Notes: generated from the letters alone by a model not told the origin. Counted from the stretch's first letter, positions 30,002 through 38,213 are shown. The stretch: DNA of 64,000 nucleotides from Pullilachnospira sp963929535 (GCA_963929535.1 CAWVIZ010000001.1:186001-250000); one strand, 5' to 3'. Program-made: numbers and translations.

Positions 30002-30192
30002 ATGGATTCCTCTCCTTCCTCTTCCTGGCCGGCCTGGCCGTAATTGTTTCCATTATAATTCCCGAAGCTGATACTTTTAAACGGCGCCAGGATCAGACCG
30101 GCTACAATTCCGGCCAGCAGCACTGCTGCTGTAAACAGCACTTTTTCTTCCATTGTCCAGTCTTTCGCAAAAAATTCTCTGACTTTTTCCAT
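29998..30192 (-). CDS. Small membrane protein translated ahead of thrS
   Basis: A 64-aa protein with an N-terminal amphipathic part (MEKVREFFAKDWTMEEKVLF), one membrane helix (TAAVLLAGIVAGLILAPF) and a Gly/Asn/Glu-rich tail. AAGGAGAAGAA precedes the ATG at 30192, a better site than for the upstream in-frame start. It sits between the T-box terminator and thrS and overlaps thrS by four bases, so it is controlled by threonine starvation together with thrS. Function unknown; I recognise no family. Confidence 0.75.
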   Translation of the reverse strand: MEKVREFFAKDWTMEEKVLFTAAVLLAGIVAGLILAPFKSISFGNYNGNNYGQAGQEEEGEESI

Positions 30193-30235
30193 TTCTTCTC
30201 CTTTCTTCCGGGCGCAGGGCAATCTCCTATGAAAC

Positions 30236-30505
30236 TAAAAAACTCTGTTCGTTCCCTGCAGGTTGCGGCTGCAAGGGACGGACAGAGTTTTCCTTTCTGT
30301 TCGCGGTTCCACCCTTCTTGTCTGCTCCGCGTCATATACAGCGGAATGGTCAGACCACTTTCTTCTGATGGTAACGGAATCACCGGGCCTGATTAGGGCC
30401 GCTCAGAGGTGGTTTTCAGATACCTCCGGTCAAGGCGCTTCCAGCCTGCGCAGCCTCTCTCTGGGACGTTGGGTATCCTACTCGTCTCGTCATCGCTTTG
30501 TCTTT
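30236..30505 (-). promoter_or_regulatory. T-box riboswitch, tRNA-Thr specific
   Basis: Minus strand: stem I starts with GAGTAG then GGATACC, paired with GGTATCT; the specifier loop after it reads GAAAACCA, giving the codon ACC (Thr) at 30411-30413. The T-box GGGTGGAACCGCG lies at about 30302-30314. An intrinsic terminator follows (AACTCTGTCCGTCCCTTGCA to TGCAGGGAACGAACAGAGTT, then T6, 30236-30290). Uncharged tRNA-Thr is expected to stabilise the antiterminator and allow transcription of the small gene and thrS. Confidence 0.95.
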
Positions 30506-30515
30506 TGATGAACTT

Positions 30516-30543
30516 ATTATAACATTGAAAATGTATTTGTCAA
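30516..30543 (-). promoter_or_regulatory. Promoter of the T-box-thrS operon
   Basis: Minus strand: TTGACA (30538-30543), 16-nt spacer, TATAAT (30516-30521), just before the T-box. Confidence 0.85.
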
Positions 30544-30611
30544 CGGAGGATTCTGTTATTTTTTTCATTCCATGGCGGATCGGCCATTGGTCTTTGCCAA
30601 AAAGAATCGTC

Positions 30612-30779
30612 TCAGCTGTTTATCCTGTCATATGCTGTCTGATATACTTCCAGCAGCTGAGAGATCCCTACTGCATCCACATCTGCCAGATAAGCCTCCC
30701 AATCCGCATCCGAATCAATGTCTTCAGAGCCTGTAATAAATGCCACCTGACTCTCCCCCAGCCGTACAGATTCAGACAT
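30612..30779 (-). pseudogene. C-terminal remnant of an extracellular solute-binding protein
   Basis: The last 55 codons read ...RLGESQVAFITGSEDID, then DWEAYLADVDAVGISQLLEV and YQTAYDRINS, which is the typical C-terminus of a family 1 sugar-binding lipoprotein (LplA/YtcQ type). Nothing of the N-terminal 450 or so residues remains: the frame ends at a point where the opposite strand carries the AraC remnant. A local ATG happens to open the frame, but no ribosome site is seen. Confidence 0.7.
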
Positions 30780-30906
30780 GGCATTCTGCGATGCCTACTA
30801 TTTCAGCCGCTATTTCAAAAAGAATATGGGAATGACTCCCACCTGCTACCGGAAGCTTCGGATCAATGACAGTATCAGTTATCCATATCCGGAACATCCT
30901 TTATAA
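30778..30906 (+). pseudogene. C-terminal remnant of an AraC/YesN-type regulator
   Basis: Codons from 30778 give AFCDAYYFSRYFKKNMGMTP then TCYRKLR, the end of the second helix-turn-helix of AraC-family proteins. Residues before this are missing. It abuts the solute-binding-protein remnant head to head at about 30778. YesN-type response regulators commonly sit next to such binding proteins, so both remnants probably come from one lost sugar-transport locus. Confidence 0.75.
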
Positions 30907-30910
30907 CCGG

Positions 30911-30939
30911 TTGACATTTTTCTCTTTTTATCGTTTAAT
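30911..30939 (+). promoter_or_regulatory. Promoter of the degV-like gene
   Basis: TTGACA (30911-30916), 17-nt spacer, TTTAAT (30934-30939), 44 nt before the start codon. Confidence 0.75.
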
Positions 30940-30982
30940 GTGCTTATAGTTTGAATTTCAAATCATTTTGAGGGAGGTACTT

Positions 30983-31861
30983 ATGTCTGAATATGTGATC
31001 ACTACGGATTCCAATTCCGATGTCCCCGCCGACTTTCTGGCCCGTCATCCCCTAACCATCATTCCCCAGTATTACGCTTTTGGGGATACTGTATACGGAG
31101 ACGAGCTGAACATGCCGCCGGCCGAATTTTATGAAACCATGCGCCAAGGCCAGCTGCCCAAATCCATGGCCAACAACCCGGCCGTGATCCGGGAAAAGTT
31201 CACAGCGATCCTGAAAGAGGGGAAGGACATCCTTCATATCGCTTTTTCCAGCGCCTTGAGCGGAAGCTGCAGCAACGTACAGGTGGCGGCCAACGAATTG
31301 ATGGAGGAGTTTCCCGACAGGAAGATCCTGGTATTTGATTCCCTGAACGCCTCTCTGGGCGAAGGCCTGTCGGTGATGCGGGCAGTGGAAATGAAAGAAT
31401 CCGGCGCCGATATGCAGACCATCTATGATACCCTGATGGAGGAACGGAACCATATCAACGTATCTTTTACCGTGGATGACCTGCATCATCTGCAGAGAGG
31501 CGGACGGGTTTCCAAGACCACAGCGGTCCTTGGCAGCATGATCAATATCAAGCCGGTGCTTTCCATCACTGCCTCCGGGGAACTGAAAGCCAACGGAACC
31601 GTCCGGGGCCGGAAAAAAGCGTTGAATTCCCTGGTGAAATCCATGGAAGAAGCCCTGGACAGGGATCACTTCGGAAATGATCATTATGCGGGAGTGGTAC
31701 ACGCCGACTGTCTGAAGGATGCGGAATATGTAGCTGCTCTGATGGAAAAACTGGGAGCGGCCAAAAAGATATGGATCAATGATGTCAGCCCCAGCATCGG
31801 CACCCATGCCGGTCCCGGTGTGGTAGGCATCATGTTCTATGGAAAACAGGTGGAGAGCTGA
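30983..31861 (+). CDS. DegV family fatty-acid-binding protein
   Basis: A 292-aa DegV protein. The family binds a fatty acid between its two domains and, in FakB-type members, presents it to the kinase FakA. The N-terminal signature ITTDSNSDVPADFL, the ligand-loop region HIAFSSALSGSCSN (with Ser/Thr contacting the carboxylate), VFDSLNASLGEG and the C-terminal SPSIGTHAGPGVVGI are all intact. GGGAGG precedes the ATG at 30983. Monocistronic, with its own promoter and a large hairpin downstream. FakA is not in the window. Confidence 0.93.
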   Translation: MSEYVITTDSNSDVPADFLARHPLTIIPQYYAFGDTVYGDELNMPPAEFYETMRQGQLPKSMANNPAVIREKFTAILKEGKDILHIAFSSALSGSCSNVQVAANELMEEFPDRKILVFDSLNASLGEGLSVMRAVEMKESGADMQTIYDTLMEERNHINVSFTVDDLHHLQRGGRVSKTTAVLGSMINIKPVLSITASGELKANGTVRGRKKALNSLVKSMEEALDRDHFGNDHYAGVVHADCLKDAEYVAALMEKLGAAKKIWINDVSPSIGTHAGPGVVGIMFYGKQVES

Positions 31862-31896
31862 CCTGCTAAGGTTTCCCTGTCTGTGGCCCGTCAAAT

Positions 31897-31950
31897 GGCG
31901 CTGCATGCCGGCGGCACGCATTCAGCGCCGGCCGCAGCGAAGCGAAGACC
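31897..31950 (-). repeat. R51 repeat, single copy after the degV-like gene
   Basis: On the minus strand GGTCTTCGCTTCGCTGCGGC followed by CGGCGCTGAATGCGTGCC and GCCGGCATGCAGCG align with the 51-bp unit of array B. Confidence 0.8.
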
Positions 31951-31989
31951 CGCTCATGCAGGCATGGCGGCTGCTTTCCTGGCTTACCG

Positions 31990-32069
31990 AAAAAAAAGAT
32001 CCGGCGGGAACCGGAAAATCTCACGGCTGTATAACAGCCGGATTTTCTGGCTCCTTCCGGATCTTTTTT
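31990..32069. terminator. Large convergent terminator hairpin
   Basis: AAAAAAGATCCGG (from 31993) pairs with CCGGATCTTTTTT (to 32069). Inside is a second long stem CCGGAAAATC..CGGCTGT / ACAGCCG..GATTTTCTGG. T runs on both strands suit the convergent degV-like and dehydrogenase genes. Confidence 0.85.
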
Positions 32070-32145
32070 GGCCGCAGGCAGTATCGATGCAGCAGCCCAG
32101 TTTTCTGATCTACCGCGAAACTTTCATCAGGGGGATTTCGGCCGG

Positions 32146-33006
32146 TTATCTGTAATACTGGATAATTCCCTGAGTTCCTTCATCCCCATGGCCTTCTTTT
32201 TCCATTTGCCGGTACATTTCCAGCACCTGGGACAGAACGGGCAGTTCCAGTCCCGCCTTCTGGGCTTCCTCCACAGCGATTCCCATATCCTTGATAAAAT
32301 GTTTGATGAAGAATCCCGGCGCGTAATCTCCTGCCGCCATTTTAGGCCCCAGATTGGCAAGCTGCCAACTTCCCGCCGCGCCTCCCGAAATCGTCCCGAT
32401 CAGCCGATCCGCGGGAATTCCCTGCCGCATGGCATAAGCCATAGCTTCACTGACTCCTGCCACTGTCCCGGCAATGGCGATCTGGTTGGCCATCTTCACA
32501 TGCTGGCCGCTTCCCGCGCTCCCCTCATAAACCGCGCTGCTGCCCATGGCATCCCACAGCGGACGGCATTTTTCAAAATCTTCCCGGTCGCCTCCCACCA
32601 TGATGGTGAGAGTACCGGCGGCGGCACCGCCCTCTCCCCCGGACACAGGCGCATCCAGCACATGGAAGCTCTTCCGCGTTCCCTCCTCATAAATCCTTAC
32701 GGACAGATCTGGCCGGGTGGTGGTCATATCAATCAGATACGTTCCCGGATCTGCTCCAGTCAGAACCCCCATCCCACCGAAGTACACTTCCTCCACATCT
32801 TCGGGATATCCCACGATGGTGATCACCGCATCTCTTCCGGCAGCGCATGTTGCCGGTGAATCACACCATACGGCTCCCTCCTCCAGCAGGGGAAGCGCCC
32901 TCTCCTTTGTACGGTTATAGATATACAGTTCAAATCCGTTCTTCATCAGGCTGCGGATCATGCCTTTTCCCATTACGCCGGTTCCGATAAATCCTATTTT
33001 TTTCAT
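32146..33006 (-). CDS. 3-hydroxyisobutyrate dehydrogenase family oxidoreductase
   Basis: A 286-aa beta-hydroxyacid dehydrogenase (HIBADH/tartronate semialdehyde reductase family). The Rossmann motif GFIGTGVMGKGM, the substrate motif DAPVSGGEGGA and the catalytic lysine region GQHVKMANQ are intact. Length and motif set do not separate 3-hydroxyisobutyrate, tartronate semialdehyde or related activities. It starts 10 bp after argD and thus ends the argC-J-B-D transcript. No arginine role for this family is known to me, so the linkage may be only transcriptional. Confidence 0.9.
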   Translation of the reverse strand: MKKIGFIGTGVMGKGMIRSLMKNGFELYIYNRTKERALPLLEEGAVWCDSPATCAAGRDAVITIVGYPEDVEEVYFGGMGVLTGADPGTYLIDMTTTRPDLSVRIYEEGTRKSFHVLDAPVSGGEGGAAAGTLTIMVGGDREDFEKCRPLWDAMGSSAVYEGSAGSGQHVKMANQIAIAGTVAGVSEAMAYAMRQGIPADRLIGTISGGAAGSWQLANLGPKMAAGDYAPGFFIKHFIKDMGIAVEEAQKAGLELPVLSQVLEMYRQMEKEGHGDEGTQGIIQYYR

Positions 33007-33016
33007 GGTTGTCCTT

Positions 33017-34207
33017 TCAGAAGCTTTTCTCCAGCTTCCCGATCATCTCATCCACATCATGTTCTGTGATCACCAGCGGCGGCACCATCCGCAGCACATT
33101 GCTTCCCGCGGAGATCACCAGCAGTCCGTTTTCAATGGCCCGGCTGATCACCTCACCCACCGGCTTTCCATCCAGCACCAGGCCCTGCATCAGACCTTTT
33201 CCACGCCTGGCCGTGATAAAATCATATTTATCCACAAGAGCATCCAGCTTTTCTTCCAGATACGGCGTGATCCTGCGCACATGTTCCAGGATCTTCTCCT
33301 CCTCAAACAGATCGAACACCTTGCTCACCGCAGCGCACGCCAGAGGATTTCCTCCATAGGTGGTTCCATGGTCCCCCGGAACCAGCGAGGCGGCGGCTGT
33401 CTTTTCGTTCAGGACAAAAGCCCCCACCGGCACGCCGCAGCCCAGAGCCTTGGCACAAGTCATCACATCCGGCAAAACCCCGTAATCCTGGCAGGCGAAC
33501 ATCACTCCGGTACGTCCCATACCGCACTGGATCTCATCCAGGATCAAAAGGATATCTCTCTCATCGCAAAGCTTCCGGACACCTTTCAGGAAGTCCGGAT
33601 CCGCCGGATAGATGCCCCCCTCTCCCTGTACGGTCTCCAGGATCACCGCGCAGGTTTTCTCTGTGATCTGGGCCTTCACGCTTTCCAGGTCATTAAAACG
33701 GGCAAAGCGGATACCGCCGATCAGCGGCTTAAAGGGTTCCTGATAGTGGGTATTTCCCGTAACGGACAGGGCTCCCAGACTTCTTCCATGGAAGGAATTC
33801 TCCATGGCCACGATCTCATGATCGGTTTTTCCGTCCTTTAAATAGGCGTATTTCCTGGCCACCTTGATGGCTCCCTCAATGGCTTCCGTACCGCTGTTGG
33901 TGAAAAATACCCGGGACAGTCCGGTGGCTTTTGCAAGCTTTTCCGCCGCCTCTGTCATCGGCACGTTGTAAAACAGATTGGAGGTATGGATCACCTTGTC
34001 GATCTGCTCCTTCAGCGCCTGATTATATTTCCTGTTGTTGTATCCCAGGGCGAATACGGCTATTCCCGCCGCAAAATCCAGATACTCCTTCCCATCCACA
34101 TCATACAGACGTACTCCGTCTCCCCGTTCCAGCACCACCGGAAAACGGTTGTAGGTGTGCAGGAGCACCTGCTCTGCCCGGTCCATATATTCTTTACTGC
34201 ACGTCAT
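33017..34207 (-). CDS. argD: Acetylornithine aminotransferase
   Basis: A pyridoxal-phosphate class III aminotransferase (396 aa) converting N-acetylglutamate semialdehyde plus glutamate to N-acetylornithine. Motifs: FTNSGTEAIEGAIKVARKYA, FHGRSLGALSVTG, LILDEIQCGMGRTG, the lysine-containing MTCAKALGCGVPVGA and TTYGGNPLACAAVS. The start overlaps the end of argB by about 14 bp, with AAGGATG upstream. Third step partner of argB and argC in the same transcript. Confidence 0.96.
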   Translation of the reverse strand: MTCSKEYMDRAEQVLLHTYNRFPVVLERGDGVRLYDVDGKEYLDFAAGIAVFALGYNNRKYNQALKEQIDKVIHTSNLFYNVPMTEAAEKLAKATGLSRVFFTNSGTEAIEGAIKVARKYAYLKDGKTDHEIVAMENSFHGRSLGALSVTGNTHYQEPFKPLIGGIRFARFNDLESVKAQITEKTCAVILETVQGEGGIYPADPDFLKGVRKLCDERDILLILDEIQCGMGRTGVMFACQDYGVLPDVMTCAKALGCGVPVGAFVLNEKTAAASLVPGDHGTTYGGNPLACAAVSKVFDLFEEEKILEHVRRITPYLEEKLDALVDKYDFITARRGKGLMQGLVLDGKPVGEVISRAIENGLLVISAGSNVLRMVPPLVITEHDVDEMIGKLEKSF

Positions 34208-35087
34208 AATCTTTTATCGCATCCTTTCTCAAAATAGCCGTTCCGATACCTTTGTCTGTAAAGATCTCCAGCAGCAGGCAGTGGGGGATCCTTCCGTCCA
34301 GGATATGCACCCGGGACACCCCTTCCTCGATGGCGTCGATACAGTTCTGCAGCTTGGGGATCATACCTCCTCCCACATTTCCTCCGGCCATCAGTTCTCT
34401 GGCCTCCTTTACAAACAGCTTGGAGATCAGGCTGGAAGGATCCCTGGGATCCCTGTAAACTCCCTCGATATCCGTGAGAAATGCCAGCTTCTCCGCATGG
34501 ACCGCCTTGGCAATGGCGCAGGCCGCGTCATCCGCGTTGATATTGTACGTCTGGAAATTGTCATCCAGTCCCAGAGGACATACGATGGGAAGGAAATCCT
34601 TTTCCAGAAGATCATACAGGATCTTGGTGTTTACTGATTTGATATTTCCCACAAAGCCGATATCCTCTCCCTGGGCATACTTTTTCTCCACATGGAGCAT
34701 TCCCCCGTCCTTGCCGCTGACCCCCACGGCCCGCACTCCCAAAGACTCCACCAGGGTTACCAGCTCCTTATTCACCTTATTCAGCACCATCTCCGCCACT
34801 TCCATGGTATCCTTATCCGTCACCCGAAGGCCGCCCACAAACCGGGGCTCCATTCCCACCTTGGCCACCCAGCGGCTGATCTCCTTTCCTCCGCCGTGTA
34901 CGATGATCGGCTTAAATCCCACCAGCTTCAGCAGTACCACATCCTGGATCACCTGACGTTTCAGATTTTCATCCACCATGGCGCTTCCGCCGTATTTTAC
35001 CACGATGATCTTTCTGTTAAACCGCTGGATATAGGGAAGGGCTTCGATCAGCACCTCCGCTTTCCGCAGATATTCTTCCTTTACCAT
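34194..35087 (-). CDS. argB: Acetylglutamate kinase
   Basis: An amino-acid-kinase-fold enzyme (297 aa) phosphorylating N-acetylglutamate. KYGGSAMVDENLK, IVHGGGKEISRW and NINADDAACAIAKAVHAEKL are present, as is the ATP-site lysine near the C-terminus (GGMIPKLQNC). The N-terminal helix (EVLIEALPYIQRFNRKI) is of the type linked with arginine-sensitive hexameric enzymes, so feedback inhibition is plausible. It lies about 100 bp after argJ. Confidence 0.96.
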   Translation of the reverse strand: MVKEEYLRKAEVLIEALPYIQRFNRKIIVVKYGGSAMVDENLKRQVIQDVVLLKLVGFKPIIVHGGGKEISRWVAKVGMEPRFVGGLRVTDKDTMEVAEMVLNKVNKELVTLVESLGVRAVGVSGKDGGMLHVEKKYAQGEDIGFVGNIKSVNTKILYDLLEKDFLPIVCPLGLDDNFQTYNINADDAACAIAKAVHAEKLAFLTDIEGVYRDPRDPSSLISKLFVKEARELMAGGNVGGGMIPKLQNCIDAIEEGVSRVHILDGRIPHCLLLEIFTDKGIGTAILRKDAIKDYDVQ

Positions 35088-35189
35088 TGTCCCTTGTCTC
35101 CTCCTTCATCCTTCCGGCCGGTTCCTGTATGCCTTCCGGAAATCTTTGTCTCCTCTGTGTCAGAATCCCCGTCTTACCATCATCCGGTC

Positions 35190-36413
35190 TTAAGACCGGT
35201 AGTCGCCGTTGATCCTCACATAATCGTATGTCAGGTCACAGCCCCAGGCCGCAGCGCTCTCATTTCCCATCTTTACATCCGCAATGGCAGTCACTTCCGG
35301 CTGGGACAGGATCCTTGTGGCCTCCTCCTCGCTGTAGCCGGTGGACACACCGTCCTCCACGATCTTCAGCTTTCCGGCGCTGCTCTCAAAATACAGATCC
35401 ACCTTCTCCGGATCAAACGCAGCTCCGGAATAGCCCATAGCGCAGAGGATCCTTCCCCAGTTGGCATCATGGCCGAAAATGGCGGCCTTTGTAAGGTTCG
35501 AGGTAATGATGGATTTTGCCAGCGTTGCCGCCTGCTCCCTGGTGGCCGCGCCCACCACCTTCACCTCAAACAGGGCTGTGGCTCCTTCCCCGTCCCCGGC
35601 GATCTTTTTGGCCAGACAGGTGTTGACATACAGCAGGGCTTCCTTAAACGCCGCGTAATCCTCATTCTCCTCCGTGATCTGAGGATTTTCCGCCATGCCG
35701 TTGGCCAGCAGCAGCACCGTGTCGTTGGTGGAGGTATCCCCATCCACCGACACCATATTGTAGGTGTCCTTCACCACATCGCTGAGGGCTTTCTGGAGCA
35801 GCTCTTTGGAAATTGCCGCATCCGTGGCCACAAAGCTCAGCATGGTACACATATTGGGATGGATCATACCGGATCCCTTGCACATGCCTCCGATGGTCAC
35901 CTGGCGTCCTCCCAGTTGGAGAGTAACGGCCGCTTCCTTGGGAACCGTATCTGTGGTCATGATAGCCCTGGCAGCCTGGGCCCCCGCTTCCCTGTCAGAT
36001 GCCAGCAGCGGCTTCAGACTCTCTACTCCGGCCTCCAGCTTCTCCATGGGGAGCTGCTGGCCGATCACCCCGGTGGAAGCCACCAGCACCTGCTCCCTGT
36101 CAATTCCCAGCACTCTGGCAGCCGCCTGGGCTGTCCGTTTGCAGCACTCCATGCCCTCCGCGCCGGTACAGGCATTGGCCACGCCGCTGTTTATCACCAC
36201 TGCCTGCGCCGATGGCTGATGATATACGATCTCCTGATCCCACTTCACAGGAGCCGCCTTTACCAGGTTGGTGGTAAAGGTTCCTGCCGCCAGACAGGAA
36301 TTCTGACTGTAGATCATGGCCATGTCCATCTGATTTCCCTTCTTGATCCCGGCAGCCGTTCCTGCCGCCAGGAATCCTTTTGCCGCGGTAACACCGCCCT
36401 CTATCACTTTCAT
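35190..36413 (-). CDS. argJ: Glutamate N-acetyltransferase / ornithine acetyltransferase ArgJ
   Basis: A 407-aa ArgJ that recycles the acetyl group from N-acetylornithine to glutamate and may also use acetyl-CoA. The self-cleavage site is seen as PNMCTMLSF, where the threonine becomes the nucleophile of the beta chain; most homologues have Ala before this Thr, here it is Cys. GDTSTNDTVLLLANG and the tail MGNESAAAWGCDLTYDYVRINGDY are intact. The start at 36413 is taken because AAGGAAAGGG precedes it and homologues begin near this point; the in-frame ORF opens earlier inside the 44-bp repeats. Confidence 0.95.
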   Translation of the reverse strand: MKVIEGGVTAAKGFLAAGTAAGIKKGNQMDMAMIYSQNSCLAAGTFTTNLVKAAPVKWDQEIVYHQPSAQAVVINSGVANACTGAEGMECCKRTAQAAARVLGIDREQVLVASTGVIGQQLPMEKLEAGVESLKPLLASDREAGAQAARAIMTTDTVPKEAAVTLQLGGRQVTIGGMCKGSGMIHPNMCTMLSFVATDAAISKELLQKALSDVVKDTYNMVSVDGDTSTNDTVLLLANGMAENPQITEENEDYAAFKEALLYVNTCLAKKIAGDGEGATALFEVKVVGAATREQAATLAKSIITSNLTKAAIFGHDANWGRILCAMGYSGAAFDPEKVDLYFESSAGKLKIVEDGVSTGYSEEEATRILSQPEVTAIADVKMGNESAAAWGCDLTYDYVRINGDYRS

Positions 36414-36432
36414 ACACACATTCCCTTTCCTT

Positions 36433-36550
36433 AATATTGGCCGTATGGCCATCATGGTATCCTTCAGGGTTTCCTTATTATTGGCCGTATGGCCATTATG
36501 GTATCCTTCAGGGTTTCCTTAATATCGGCCGTATGGCCATTATGGTATCA
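36433..36550 (-). repeat. 44-bp tandem repeat in the argC-argJ spacer
   Basis: Units start at 36433, 36477 and 36521 (the last one cut at about 30 bp). Each carries the palindrome GGCCRTAYGGCC, seen as GGCCGTATGGCC, and on the minus strand an AAGGAAA string like the argJ ribosome site. The spacer between argC and argJ consists almost only of this repeat. Confidence 0.9.
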
Positions 36551-36555
36551 TCCTC

Positions 36556-37596
36556 CTACGGGAACATGGGAACCAGTTCCAGCCCCGTGCTCTCCCCGCA
36601 TCCAAACAGCAGGTTCATATTCTGTACTGCCTGTCCCGCTGCTCCTTTTACCAGATTGTCAATGGCTCCCATCATGATCACCCGGTGAGTTCTGGGATCC
36701 AGTTTGAAACCAATGTCCACATAATTGCTTCCCTCCACCCACTTGGTCTGAGGGCAGACGTCCTTTTCCAGCACACGGATGAACTTTTCCTTCTTATAAT
36801 ACCTGTCATAAACCGCCTTCACTTCCTCCCAGGACACCTCTCCTGTCAGGCTGGCGTAAGCGGTAGCCAGGATTCCTCTGTTCATGGGAACCAGATGAGG
36901 AGTAAAGCTCAGCCGGATCTCCCTTCCGCAGGCATATCCCAGCTGCTCTTCGATCTCCGGGGTATGACGATGAGAGGCCACGCCATAGGCCTTCATATTT
37001 TCATTAACCTCACAGAAAAGGTTATCCGTCTTCGCTCCCCGTCCCGCACCGGAAGTTCCCGATTTGGCGTCAATGATCAGCGTATCCGGATCGATCAGCC
37101 CTTCCTTTACCAGAGGATAACAGGTGAGAATACTGCAGGTGGTATAACATCCGGGATTTGCCACCAGCCGGGCCTTCTTTATTTCCTCCCGATTGATCTC
37201 GCACAGTCCGTACACTGCCTCCGGAATAAACTGAGGGGAGGGATGCTTAATCTTATACCATTCCTCGTATACCTTCACATCCTTGATCCGGAAATCCGCG
37301 CTCAGATCAATGACCTTACATTTGGAAAGGATTTCCTGGTTCACCAGGGAAGCGCATAATCCCTGGGGGGTGGCGGTAAAGATCACGTCCACCTGGTCCG
37401 CCAGCGCTTCCATATTATCATCCATACAGGACGCATCCACCAATTCAAAAAAATTCTGATATACAGAAGCATACCTCTGGTCGATATAGCTTCTGGAGCC
37501 AAACCACTGAATCTTTACCTCCGGATGGCCCAGAAGGATTCTCACCAGCTCCGCTCCCGCGTAACCCGTTGCTCCGATAATTCCTGCTCTGATCAT
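36556..37596 (-). CDS. argC: N-acetyl-gamma-glutamyl-phosphate reductase
   Basis: An NADPH-dependent reductase (346 aa) making N-acetylglutamate semialdehyde. The nucleotide-binding start MIRAGIIGATGYAGAELVRI, the active-site cysteine in LVANPGCYTTCSI and the C-terminal His region are intact. First gene of the argC-argJ-argB-argD transcript, with its promoter and candidate ArgR boxes about 210-240 bp upstream. Confidence 0.96.
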   Translation of the reverse strand: MIRAGIIGATGYAGAELVRILLGHPEVKIQWFGSRSYIDQRYASVYQNFFELVDASCMDDNMEALADQVDVIFTATPQGLCASLVNQEILSKCKVIDLSADFRIKDVKVYEEWYKIKHPSPQFIPEAVYGLCEINREEIKKARLVANPGCYTTCSILTCYPLVKEGLIDPDTLIIDAKSGTSGAGRGAKTDNLFCEVNENMKAYGVASHRHTPEIEEQLGYACGREIRLSFTPHLVPMNRGILATAYASLTGEVSWEEVKAVYDRYYKKEKFIRVLEKDVCPQTKWVEGSNYVDIGFKLDPRTHRVIMMGAIDNLVKGAAGQAVQNMNLLFGCGESTGLELVPMFP

Positions 37597-37803
37597 ATAT
37601 TCTCTCTCCTGACTCTGTCTTTTTCTGCTGCTTCATTAACAGCGAAGCGGTTATAATGCCTTTCGTGCGTATGCCGCAGGCTGTAAAACTCACGGCCTGA
37701 CGCCCGCAACCATTATTCTACTCTTTCCATTTCCCAATGTAAAGCGCAGTCTGGCGTCTGCAGGCATCGGGATTTCCCTGTTTGTGCAGGCATATGGAAA
37801 CCA

Positions 37804-37840
37804 TTGCATAATTATACATTAACAACGAATATTATGCAAG
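37804..37840. promoter_or_regulatory. Candidate pair of ArgR boxes over the argC promoter
   Basis: TTGCATAATTATACATTA (37804-37821) and CGAATATTATGCAAG (37826-37840) resemble half- and full-site ARG boxes of Gram-positive ArgR/AhrC (TGCATAA-type arms). They cover the argC -10 and -35, so arginine-bound repressor would block the promoter. Inferred from sequence likeness and place. Confidence 0.5.
37811..37839 (-). promoter_or_regulatory. Promoter of the argCJBD operon
   Basis: Minus strand: TTGCAT (37834-37839), 17-nt spacer, TATAAT (37811-37816). Two AT-rich ArgR-like boxes overlap the -35 and the -10. Confidence 0.75.
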
Positions 37841-37866
37841 TTTTTTTATGATTTTTCATTTTCCTA

Positions 37867-37895
37867 TTGCTTTTTCCCGAAAAATGCTGTATATT
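37867..37895 (+). promoter_or_regulatory. Candidate promoter of argG
   Basis: TTGCTT (37867-37872), 17-nt spacer, TATATT (37890-37895). It would give an untranslated leader of about 310 nt containing a GC hairpin (38003-38022) and one R51 repeat. Confidence 0.5.
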
Positions 37896-37970
37896 ATGCC
37901 GTGTGATACCTGAGCAGTCCTTGATTTCCATGGATTTTCAGGTGTGGAAAATATCTGCAAGACTATTATT

Positions 37971-37988
37971 TATACATTTTTATGCATA
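37971..37988. promoter_or_regulatory. Candidate ArgR box in the argG leader
   Basis: TATACATTTTTATGCATA is nearly a palindrome and has the same TATACA and TGCATA arms as the boxes at the argC promoter. ArgR binding here could control argG. Confidence 0.45.
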
Positions 37989-38090
37989 AATAGAACGCAG
38001 AACCCCCGCTGCCAAAAGCGGGGCACCAAACTTGCAACGCTGCAGAGCAACGGGGTATCTGACCCTCGCAGCAGGCCTTCACTTGGGTGA

Positions 38091-38145
38091 GCGCCAGTTG
38101 TGTGCCGCTGGCACACGCGGTCTTCGTCCGCTTCGGTGGGCGCCA
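38091..38145 (+). repeat. R51 repeat, single copy in the argG leader
   Basis: GCGCCAGTTGTGTGCCGCTG, then GCACACGCGGTCTTCG and CCGCTTCGG follow the 51-bp unit of array B in the same orientation, closing with GGGCGCCAAATGG as array B does. Confidence 0.85.
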
Positions 38146-38213
38146 AATGGATATACCGGCTTGTTTGCCTGGCTCGTTGCCCCGCGAAAATAAAAAACAG
38201 GAGGATTTTTATT

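Noticed and set aside
34692..36434. 580-aa ORF antisense to argB and argJ
   Set aside because: Shadow of high-GC third positions; the minus-strand products are complete arginine enzymes.
37861..38035. Riboswitch in the argG leader
   Set aside because: Only a simple GC hairpin and ArgR-like boxes were found; no conserved aptamer pattern.
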